Position numbers and translations under genes: made by a program
Part shown: positions 6,011 through 11,077 of the stretch, piece by piece
Position numbering within the stretch: the first letter of the stretch is position 1
Layout: every line of letters begins with the position of its first letter
DNA from: DATMXT01 sp035560415
Lineage (GTDB): Bacteria > Bacillota > Clostridia > Oscillospirales > Feifaniaceae
Assembly: GCA_035560415.1 (NCBI GenBank)
Contig: DATMZG010000127.1
Location: 1 to 11,077, forward strand
Direction: 5' to 3'
Length of the DNA: 11,077 nucleotides
The notes under the pieces: generated by a model
What the model was told of the DNA's origin: nothing
Seen by the model: only the letters and a program-made list of their open reading frames with translations
Database searches by the model: none

Positions 6011-6489
6011 TGTCCGTCTCCCAAAAGGCTGAGCTTGTTGTTTTCAAGGGTCAGGGTGACACCTACGCCCTGCACGGTCAGGGTCACGCCGTTCTCCGCA
6101 ATGCTGTCGACCTGATAGTCGCCGATGTAATCCCCTTCGACCAGGGTCGCCGTCACCCCGTCGATGGTGAAGGTGGCGTAGCTCTCCCCTTCGGGGCGCA
6201 CCATCATGCCGTCGAGCTTGACGGTGACGGGGTCCTCCGGAATTTCCCGCACGCCGGCATACCGCTCCAAAAGTTCGGCCTCGCCGGTGCTGACGAGCAG
6301 GCTTGTCTCAATTTGCTCTTCCTTGGGCGCGCTGTGGCGGGCCCAGGCGATGCCCAGCACAACGAGGGCTAAAATCAGTATGAATAAAAATGTGCCAAAG
6401 GCGAACTTCGCCCTGGTCACCGGATGTTTCATGACCGTATAGACGTCCGAGCCCCGATGGCCGGCCGCCGGTTTGGTTTCGGTATTCAT
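6007..6489 (-). CDS. Single-pass membrane protein with GspC/PilP-like extracellular domain
   Basis: The 160-residue product has a short cytoplasmic N-terminus, one strong membrane segment at about 28-49 (FAFGTFLFILILALVVLGIAWA), and an extracytoplasmic part. Residues about 87-148 read VKLDGMMVRPEG, then ATFTIDGVTATLVEGDYIGDYQVDSI and VTLTVQGVGVTLTLE-like strands. This matches the pattern of the GspC homology region and PilP: a small beta sandwich with a G-D-x-I-G-x-Y-x-V turn. In type II secretion and type IV pilus machines this domain contacts the N0 domain of the secretin. Here the overlapping downstream gene encodes an N0-like protein, which supports the assignment. It has its own promoter (6513-6542) and an AGGGGGG ribosome site. 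Homology is inferred from pattern only. Confidence 0.65.
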   Translation of the reverse strand: MNTETKPAAGHRGSDVYTVMKHPVTRAKFAFGTFLFILILALVVLGIAWARHSAPKEEQIETSLLVSTGEAELLERYAGVREIPEDPVTVKLDGMMVRPEGESYATFTIDGVTATLVEGDYIGDYQVDSIAENGVTLTVQGVGVTLTLENNKLSLLGDGQ

Positions 6490-6512
6490 CGAACCCCCCC
6501 TTTTGTCCCTAT

Positions 6513-6542
6513 ATTTTATGTTGAAGGGCGGGAACTTGTCAA
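6513..6542 (-). promoter_or_regulatory. Promoter of the GspC/PilP-like and LysM operon
   Basis: On the minus strand a perfect TTGACA (6542-6537) and TAAAAT (6518-6513) are separated by 18 bases. The -10 lies about 24 bases upstream of the start codon at 6489, leaving a short leader that holds a G-rich ribosome site. Confidence 0.65.
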
Positions 6543-6584
6543 CTAACAGAGTGTGAACATGCGCTGTTAATTTTTAAGCAGGTG

Positions 6585-6593
6585 TGCTATAAT
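6585..6593 (+). promoter_or_regulatory. Extended -10 promoter of the FemAB/racemase operon
   Basis: TGC directly precedes a perfect TATAAT (6588-6593), an extended -10 element. Only a weak -35 (CTGTTA, about 18 bases upstream) is seen. The start would be near 6600, leaving a leader of about 63 bases before the ATG at 6664. Together with the minus-strand promoter this makes 6490-6663 a divergent promoter region. Confidence 0.65.
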
Positions 6594-6601
6594 ACCTCTG
6601 A

Positions 6602-6641
6602 GCCGGCGGACAGGCCCTTCCTTTGCGCTTTGTCCCCCGGC
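6602..6641 (+). other. Hairpin in the 5' leader of the FemAB mRNA
   Basis: GCCGGCGGACA (6602-6612) and TGTCCCCCGGC (6631-6641) form an 11-position stem with a single C-C mismatch around an 18-base loop. It would begin at or within a few bases of the predicted transcription start and ends 12 bases before the GGAGG ribosome site, which remains free. It could stabilise the transcript or be a binding site; no T run follows. Confidence 0.4.
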
Positions 6642-6663
6642 GACTACCCATTCGGAGGCTCTT

Positions 6664-7731
6664 ATGGCATATGAACTAATTGACGACTCCACCCTCGCCG
6701 AATACGAGGCTTTTAACGCCGCCTGTCCCAAGGGGCACTTCTGCCAGAGCCACATTTGGGCCGGCGTCAAGTGCGAGTGGGACTGGCAGGCCATTGCCGT
6801 GCGCGGCGAAGACGGGAAAATTAAAGGCGGCGTGGCCCTGTTAATCCGCAAAATGCCCGGCACTTCGGTCTCCATGCTCTACGCCCCGAGAGGACCTGTC
6901 TGTGAGCCGCACGACGAGGGGACCATCACCGAACTCATCCGCGGGGCAAGAGAGGTCGCCGCCGCCCGCAGGGGCTACACCATCAAGCTCGACCCCGACA
7001 TTGAGAGCGGCGACGCGGCGTTCATCGCCATCATGCAAAAACTCGGCTTTTCGCTCTCGGGCGAGGGCAAGAACTTTGAGGGCATTCAGCCCCGCTACGT
7101 CTTCCGGCTGGCACTTGGCGGGCGCACCGAGGAGGAGCTCATGGCCTCCTTCCACGAGAAGTGGCGCTACAACATACGGCTCGCCGCCCGCAAGGGGGTC
7201 ACGGTCAAAGTCGCCCCCCGCGAGGAGCTGAAAGATTTCTACGACATCATGATTGAGACCGGCATGCGGGACCACTTTGTCACGCGGCCCTTGTCCTACT
7301 TCCAGCGCATGTACGACTCCATGGGCGAGCATCTGAGGCTCTACATGGCCTATTACGAGGGCAAGCCGGTCGCCGGCACCCTTGCCGTCCACTACGGCGA
7401 CAAGGTCTGGTATCTCTACGGGGCCTCCGCCAACGAGCAGCGAAACCTCATGCCAAACTACCTGCTCCAGTGGGAGATGATCCGCTGGGCCGTGGCCGAG
7501 GGCTGCCGCATTTACGACTTTCGCGGCGTGTCGGGCGACCTGTCGGAGGACAACCCCCTCTACGGGCTCTACCGCTTTAAAAAGGGCTTTAACGGCGACT
7601 TCACCGAGTTTTGTGGCGAGTTTGAGCTGCTGCTGAGTCCCGGCGCCGCCCGGAGAATTGAATTCATGCGCAAGGTCTACAACCGGCTCATCACCCTGCG
7701 CTACCGGCTGAAAAACCGAGGTGCCAAATGA
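6664..7731 (+). CDS. FemAB/FemX family peptidyltransferase (lipid II interpeptide bridge formation)
   Basis: The 355-residue product matches the FemX/MurM family, which uses aminoacyl-tRNA to add amino acids to the stem peptide of lipid II at the cytoplasmic membrane face. It has two GNAT-like halves. Visible family blocks are MLYAPRGPV (71-79), KWRYNIRLAARKGV (166-179), WYLYGASANEQRNLMPNYLL (249-268), YDFRGVSGD (284-292) and GLYRFKKGFNGDFTEFCGEF (301-320). Length is slightly shorter than staphylococcal Fem proteins, which carry an inserted coiled-coil arm. GGAGG lies 5 bases before the ATG. Its stop overlaps the next gene's start by four bases (ATGA), so it is coupled to an alanine-racemase-fold enzyme. 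The amino acid it transfers cannot be told from sequence. Confidence 0.9.
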   Translation: MAYELIDDSTLAEYEAFNAACPKGHFCQSHIWAGVKCEWDWQAIAVRGEDGKIKGGVALLIRKMPGTSVSMLYAPRGPVCEPHDEGTITELIRGAREVAAARRGYTIKLDPDIESGDAAFIAIMQKLGFSLSGEGKNFEGIQPRYVFRLALGGRTEEELMASFHEKWRYNIRLAARKGVTVKVAPREELKDFYDIMIETGMRDHFVTRPLSYFQRMYDSMGEHLRLYMAYYEGKPVAGTLAVHYGDKVWYLYGASANEQRNLMPNYLLQWEMIRWAVAEGCRIYDFRGVSGDLSEDNPLYGLYRFKKGFNGDFTEFCGEFELLLSPGAARRIEFMRKVYNRLITLRYRLKNRGAK

Positions 7732-8798
7732 GGCGGCTCGTCGTCGACGGGGCGGCCTTTAGGCAAAATGTCGAGGCTGTCCTGGCCGAGATGGCGGGGG
7801 TCCCCGTCATCGGAGTCTGCAAGGGGAACGGCATGGGGGTCGGCACGCTGCCCTACGCAAAGGCGCTGCTTGAGGCGGGCGTTTCGAGCCTCGCCGTCGC
7901 CGCCGTCGAGGAGGGGGCGACCCTCAGAGAGGGCGGCGTCACCTGCCCCATTTTGATGCTCTCCTCCACCTCGCTCCCATCCGAAGTCGAGGCTCTTTTA
8001 AAACTTGACATCACCCCGACCGTCGGCAGCGCCGCGGCCGCGTCCGCCCTTGCCGGCACCGGCGCCGCCGTGCACATCAAAGTCGACACCGGCTTTGGCC
8101 GATACGGCTTTATGCCGGGCGAGGAGGAGACGGCGGCCCGCGCCGTCAGGGAGGCGGGGCTTGAAGCCGCCGGCATTTTCACCCACTTCTCCCGCTCTTT
8201 TACAAACACCCCCGACACGGCCCGGCAGCTTGAGGCTTTTCTCCGGTTTGCGGACAAGCTTGCCGCCCTCGGGGTCGACCCGCCCCTGCGCCACGCCGCA
8301 AACTCCTGCGGCGCCCTGCTCCACCCCGAGACGAGGCTATCAGCCGTGCGCATCGGCTCGGCCTTTGTCGGCCGGCTGCCGGCGCCCTCCCCCATCCCGC
8401 TCGCCAAAATCGGATGGCTTGAGGCCGACATCGCCGAGCTGCACAAACTGCCAAAAGGGCACAATGTGGGCTATACCAACGTCTGTTATACAGGGCGTCC
8501 CACCCGCACCGCGCTTGTGACGGCGGGGCTGGCCGACGGCATCGGCATCTCCCGCGGCAAAGACGCCTTTCGCGCCGTGGACAACGCCCGCTACATCTGG
8601 CACGCCGTAAAAGACGCCTTTCGCCCGCCTGTGGTGCGCTGCCTCATAAACGGAAAAACCGTCCCCACTTTAGGGCGTGTCGGGCTGACCGGCGTCGTCG
8701 CCGACGTGACCGACATCGACTGCGCGGTGGGGGACGTCGCCCGCTTTGAGGTCAATCCGCTCATGGTCGACAGCTCGGTTCCAAGGGTCTGGCGTTAG
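7728..8798 (+). CDS. Alanine racemase family enzyme with altered substrate pocket
   Basis: The 356-residue product has the fold III alanine racemase layout. Compared with the Geobacillus enzyme, PLP Lys39 corresponds to Lys32 (GVCKGNGMG), carbamylated Lys129 to Lys118 and Arg136 to Arg125 (IKVDTGFGRYG), His166 to His153, Arg219 to Arg208 (VRIGS), and catalytic Tyr265 to Tyr249 (NVGYTN). Several pocket residues differ. The usual GYADG is GLADG, so Tyr284 becomes Leu268. The CMDQ block is GLTG (319-322). The Tyr354 region reads DSSVPRVW. About 20 extra residues lie between GLADG and GRVG. A racemase is very likely; whether alanine is its substrate is uncertain. The ATGA overlap with the FemAB gene points to cell-wall precursor synthesis. 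Confidence 0.85.
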   Translation: MRRLVVDGAAFRQNVEAVLAEMAGVPVIGVCKGNGMGVGTLPYAKALLEAGVSSLAVAAVEEGATLREGGVTCPILMLSSTSLPSEVEALLKLDITPTVGSAAAASALAGTGAAVHIKVDTGFGRYGFMPGEEETAARAVREAGLEAAGIFTHFSRSFTNTPDTARQLEAFLRFADKLAALGVDPPLRHAANSCGALLHPETRLSAVRIGSAFVGRLPAPSPIPLAKIGWLEADIAELHKLPKGHNVGYTNVCYTGRPTRTALVTAGLADGIGISRGKDAFRAVDNARYIWHAVKDAFRPPVVRCLINGKTVPTLGRVGLTGVVADVTDIDCAVGDVARFEVNPLMVDSSVPRVWR

Positions 8799-8813
8799 CC
8801 GCCCGCAGGCGGC
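8798..8813 (+). terminator. Small GC-rich hairpin after the racemase gene
   Basis: GCCGCC (8798-8803) and GGCGGC (8808-8813) form a perfect 6-bp stem around CGCA, beginning at the last base of the TAG stop codon. The following sequence is only mildly T-rich. It may end the FemAB/racemase transcript, before the separate darA promoter. Confidence 0.4.
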
Positions 8814-8830
8814 CTTCGCGCAATTTCTAC

Positions 8831-8859
8831 TTGCCATTTATATAAAATTGGTTTAGGAT
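8831..8859 (+). promoter_or_regulatory. Promoter of the darA-holB-ricT operon
   Basis: TTGCCA (8831-8836, five of six consensus positions) and TAGGAT (8854-8859, four of six) are separated by 17 bases. The stretch is locally AT-rich within GC-rich surroundings. The start codon at 8882 follows an AAGGAGGTG ribosome site (8867-8875). Confidence 0.55.
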
Positions 8860-8881
8860 ACTTATTAAGGAGGTGTTCAAA

Positions 8882-9205
8882 ATGAAGCTGATCATGGCTA
8901 TAATGAATTCCGACGACAGCTCGGCCGTTCAGGGCACTTTAATGCGCTCCGGATACAAGGTCACCACGATGCAGTCCACCGGCGTTTTCCTGATGAAGGG
9001 CAACACGACGCTGCTCATCGGAACCGAAGAGGACAAGGTCGAGGCCGCGCTCGCCATCATCAAGCAGGGCGGCCACAAGCGCACACAGGTCATCTCGTCT
9101 CTGCCCATGCACGGCACCGATGCCTTCGCCACCTTCCCGATTGAAGTGACGGTGGGCGGAGCCACGGTCTTTGTGCTTGACGTGGACCGGTTTGAAAAAT
9201 ACTGA
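8882..9205 (+). CDS. darA: Cyclic-di-AMP receptor, PII-like (DarA/PstA/YaaQ)
   Basis: The 107-residue product matches DarA, the PII-like trimer that binds cyclic di-AMP in Firmicutes. Family blocks are MKLIMAIMNSDD at the start, the ligand-region sequence TTMQSTGVFLMKGNTTLLIG (about 29-48), and VEVGGATVF-type sequence near the C-terminus (IEVTVGGATVFVLDVDRFEKY). The ATG at 8882 is preferred over the GTG at 8873 because AGGAGG sits 8 bases upstream and the family starts MKLI. As in Bacillus it stands next to holB and ricT, but yaaR is missing between them and tmk is not upstream. The signalling target of this protein family is not settled. Confidence 0.93.
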   Translation: MKLIMAIMNSDDSSAVQGTLMRSGYKVTTMQSTGVFLMKGNTTLLIGTEEDKVEAALAIIKQGGHKRTQVISSLPMHGTDAFATFPIEVTVGGATVFVLDVDRFEKY

Positions 9206-10142
9206 CTGTTGGGACATAGCGGGCGGTGAGGAGGCCCTCTCCCGGCTTTCGGACATGGCCGCCTCCGACCGTCCCCCGCATGCGCTGCTGATTGCCGGCC
9301 CTGCCGGTGTGGGCAAGCGCACCGCGGCCCTTGTCTTTGCCAAGGCCGTGATGTGCCCGCACCGTCAGGGCCATTTGGCCTGCGGAATCTGCCGGGTCTG
9401 CACCTCGTTTGACGCCGGCACAAACCCGGACCTGACCGTCGTCGACTGTGAGAAGAGCATCAAAGTCGAGGCGGTGCGGGAGCTGCGGGAGCTGGCCTAC
9501 GCAAATCCCGTCTCGGCCGTGCGGCGGGTCTTTGTCATCATGGACGCCGACAAAATGACGCCGCAGGCCCAAAACGCGCTGTTAAAACTGTTTGAAGAGC
9601 CGCCGCCCCACCTCGTCATTGTGCTGACGGCGGTCAGCGCCGACGCCCTGCTGCCCACCGTCCGCTCGCGGGCGGCCGAAGTTCGCATGGGCCCCATGTC
9701 GGCAACCGAAATCACGGCCTTTTTGCGCCGGAAAAACCCAAAGGCCGACCCCGCCAAAATTGAGGCCGCGGCAAGGCTTTCGGGCGGTCTGGTCGGCAAG
9801 GCCGCGGCTCTCATGCGCAAGCGGAGCCAGCCGGAGGACATGGGCGCCGGCGCCGCCGCAAAGCTCTTTGCGGGCGACAAATACGGGCTGCTCTCTCTGG
9901 CAAGCAAAATGGCCGCCTCAAAAGAGGACTTTGCCGCCGCCTGCGACGGCATGGTGCGGGCAGGCGCCGTGGCCCTTGCTTCGGGGGATGCGCCTGCGGC
10001 GGGGGCCGGCGCACTCGTGCACATCACTGAGAAATATAGGCGCATAGCCGAGGGAAACGCGGCCCTGCCGCTGCTCTGCACGGCCATGCTGCTCGAAATA
10101 TGGAGGGATACCTATGACAACGGTCTGCGGAGTCCGGTTTAA
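9192..10142 (+). CDS. holB: DNA polymerase III subunit delta prime (clamp loader)
   Basis: The product is about 316 residues. It is an AAA+ clamp-loader subunit with an intact Walker A (GPAGVGKRT), a four-Cys zinc site (C-P-H, then CGICRVC), the Walker B-like VFVIMDADKM, the NALLKLFEEPP block and PTVRSRA (arginine-finger SRx motif region). It works with tau/gamma and delta to load the beta clamp. The start is uncertain: there is no ATG or GTG near the expected WDxIxGxE beginning, so TTG at 9192 or TTG at 9171 must be used, both inside the end of darA. 9192 gives a tail closest to the family. No clear ribosome site is seen, so translation is probably coupled to darA. The stop lies inside ricT. 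Confidence 0.92.
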   Translation: MKNTDCWDIAGGEEALSRLSDMAASDRPPHALLIAGPAGVGKRTAALVFAKAVMCPHRQGHLACGICRVCTSFDAGTNPDLTVVDCEKSIKVEAVRELRELAYANPVSAVRRVFVIMDADKMTPQAQNALLKLFEEPPPHLVIVLTAVSADALLPTVRSRAAEVRMGPMSATEITAFLRRKNPKADPAKIEAAARLSGGLVGKAAALMRKRSQPEDMGAGAAAKLFAGDKYGLLSLASKMAASKEDFAAACDGMVRAGAVALASGDAPAAGAGALVHITEKYRRIAEGNAALPLLCTAMLLEIWRDTYDNGLRSPV

Positions 10143-10938
10143 GCGGGTCGGAAAAGTCTATTATTTTGACCCCGGCGAGCTGAAGCTCGACGAGGGCGAA
10201 TGTGTCATCGTCGAGACCTCACGGGGCATTGAGTTCGGAGAGGTCGCCGCCTCCAACCGGCAGGTGGAGGACGACAAGGTGGTCGCCCCGCTGCGCAAGG
10301 TCGTGCGGCGGGCCACGGTGGAGGACATCGCCCAAATGGACGACAACCGCCGCAAGGAGACGGAGGCCCGCACCGTCTGCGAGGAGAAAATCGCCGCCCA
10401 CAAGCTCGACATGAAGCTGGTCGACGTGGAATACACCTTTGACCGCGGCAAGCTGCTCTTCTACTTCACGGCCGACGGCCGGGTCGACTTCCGGGAGCTC
10501 GTAAAGGATTTGGCCTCGGTCTTTCGCACCCGCATTGAGCTGCGGCAGATCGGCATTCGGGACGAGGCCAAAATGCTCGGGGGGCTCGGCATCTGCGGCA
10601 AGCCCTTCTGCTGCGCCACCTTTTTAGACGAGTTTCGCCCGGTCTCCATTAAAATGGCCAAGGAGCAGGGGCTGTCGCTCAACCCGACCAAAATCTCCGG
10701 CACCTGCGGGCGGCTCATGTGCTGCCTGAAATACGAGCAGGAGGCCTATGAGGACATGCTGGGCCTCATGCCCAAGGTCGGCGCGCGGGTCGAGACCCCG
10801 CAAGGGCCCGGCGTCGTGTCCGAAGTCGTCCTGCTTCGGGGCTGCGTCAAAGTGCAGTTCCCCGGCGACGAAGCGCCGGTGCAGTTTCCCTTGAAGGACA
10901 TCAAGTTCGACAAATCGGATAAAAAAGAGTCGAAATAA
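10114..10938 (+). CDS. ricT: PSP1 domain protein RicT (YaaT)
   Basis: The 274-residue product matches RicT/YaaT throughout. The C-terminal PSP1 domain holds the family block QIGIRDEAKMLGGLGICGKPFCC, read here from residues 145-167, and GTCGRLMCCLKYE. The six cysteines (161, 166, 167, 198, 203, 204) correspond to those that help hold iron-sulfur clusters in the RicA-RicF-RicT complex, which assists RNase Y in mRNA maturation and affects sporulation, competence and biofilm formation in Bacillus. RicA and RicF are not encoded here. The ATG follows GGAGGG by 6 bases and lies 29 bases inside the end of holB, so the two are coupled. A Lys/Asp-rich tail (residues 266-274) ends the protein. Confidence 0.95.
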   Translation: MTTVCGVRFKRVGKVYYFDPGELKLDEGECVIVETSRGIEFGEVAASNRQVEDDKVVAPLRKVVRRATVEDIAQMDDNRRKETEARTVCEEKIAAHKLDMKLVDVEYTFDRGKLLFYFTADGRVDFRELVKDLASVFRTRIELRQIGIRDEAKMLGGLGICGKPFCCATFLDEFRPVSIKMAKEQGLSLNPTKISGTCGRLMCCLKYEQEAYEDMLGLMPKVGARVETPQGPGVVSEVVLLRGCVKVQFPGDEAPVQFPLKDIKFDKSDKKESK

Positions 10939-10953
10939 ATATGCGTCACGCGC

Positions 10954-10978
10954 TGCGGCCCTGCCGAACAGGGCCGCA
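10954..10978 (+). terminator. Perfect 10-bp hairpin after ricT; likely operon end
   Basis: TGCGGCCCTG (10954-10963) and CAGGGCCGCA (10969-10978) form a perfect 10-bp stem around CCGAA, 15 bases after the ricT stop. No T run follows, so intrinsic termination would be imperfect; it may instead define or protect the transcript's 3' end. Confidence 0.5.
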
Positions 10979-10996
10979 CAGACTGTCGAAAAACCT

Positions 10997-11009
10997 GCGG
11001 ATTTTCCGC
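10997..11009 (-). terminator. Weak terminator-like hairpin facing left
   Basis: GCGGA (10997-11001) and TCCGC (11005-11009) form a 5-bp stem around TTT. On the minus strand it is followed by AGG and five T. This could end a minus-strand gene lying beyond the right edge, but the stem is short. Confidence 0.25.
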
Positions 11010-11026
11010 CAAGTAACGCCAAGTAA
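11007..11026. repeat. Tandem copy of the decamer CGCCAAGTAA
   Basis: Two exact adjacent copies at 11007-11016 and 11017-11026, in non-coding sequence after ricT. Two copies are too few to call an array. Confidence 0.6.
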
Positions 11027-11040
11027 TCAGTGCCCTTACC

Positions 11041-11059
11041 GCGCGAAGTGAATTCGCGC
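11041..11059. repeat. Palindrome GCGCGAA / TTCGCGC
   Basis: A perfect 7-bp inverted repeat (11041-11047 with 11053-11059) around GTGAA, followed by more GC-rich sequence to the window edge. No gene is visible in 10939-11077. Confidence 0.5.
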
Positions 11060-11077
11060 TCGCGGGCGGCATATGAT

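Noticed and set aside
9497..10087. Minus-strand open frame of 196 codons opposite holB
   Set aside because: Antisense to a clearly recognised clamp-loader gene; Ala/Ser/Arg-rich composition and no promoter or ribosome site.

Overview
The window looks like a chromosomal segment of a high-GC clostridial (Firmicutes) anaerobe. The strongest markers are a darA-like c-di-AMP receptor, holB and ricT in the order typical of Firmicutes, plus a FemAB peptidyltransferase and clostridial-type Shine-Dalgarno sites. An Oscillospiraceae-like gut lineage would fit the GC-rich coding, but this is inference from gene order and composition only.

Region 1 (1 to about 2479) is clearly more AT-rich than the rest. 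All its genes are on the minus strand: a WYL-type transcriptional regulator, a small cysteine-rich DUF3795 protein, a DJ-1/PfpI-family protein, and the first 14 codons of what looks like a nitroreductase running off the left edge. This AT-rich block stops at the 3' end of a tRNA-Leu(UAG) gene (2480-2563, minus), which is where genomic islands classically join. The tRNA has its own promoter, whose -35 box overlaps the stop codon of ygiQ, and a long hairpin terminator with a T tract.

Region 2 (2563-6489, minus) is GC-rich. It holds a YgiQ-family radical SAM protein starting at TTG, preceded by a promoter and a perfect 15-bp inverted repeat. Upstream of it is a two-gene operon with an ATGA overlap. 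The first gene encodes a single-pass membrane protein whose extracellular part resembles the GspC/PilP homology region. The second encodes a secreted LysM protein whose body resembles the N0 and N1 ring-building domains of secretins but has no visible secretin barrel. This pairing of a GspC/PilP-like partner with a secretin-like N0 domain is the most interesting item in the window.

Region 3 (6490-8798, plus) starts from a divergent intergenic region with promoters on both strands. It carries an overlapping pair: a FemAB-type peptidyltransferase and a divergent alanine-racemase-fold enzyme. The racemase keeps its catalytic Lys and Tyr and its PLP ligands but has lost several residues that shape the substrate pocket in ordinary alanine racemases. 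A role in cell-wall precursor synthesis is likely.

Region 4 (8799-10938, plus) is a compact operon: darA (c-di-AMP-binding PII-like protein), holB (DNA polymerase III delta prime) and ricT (PSP1/YaaT), each overlapping the next. It ends at a GC-rich hairpin. The last roughly 140 bases contain no gene but carry a tandem decamer and palindromes.
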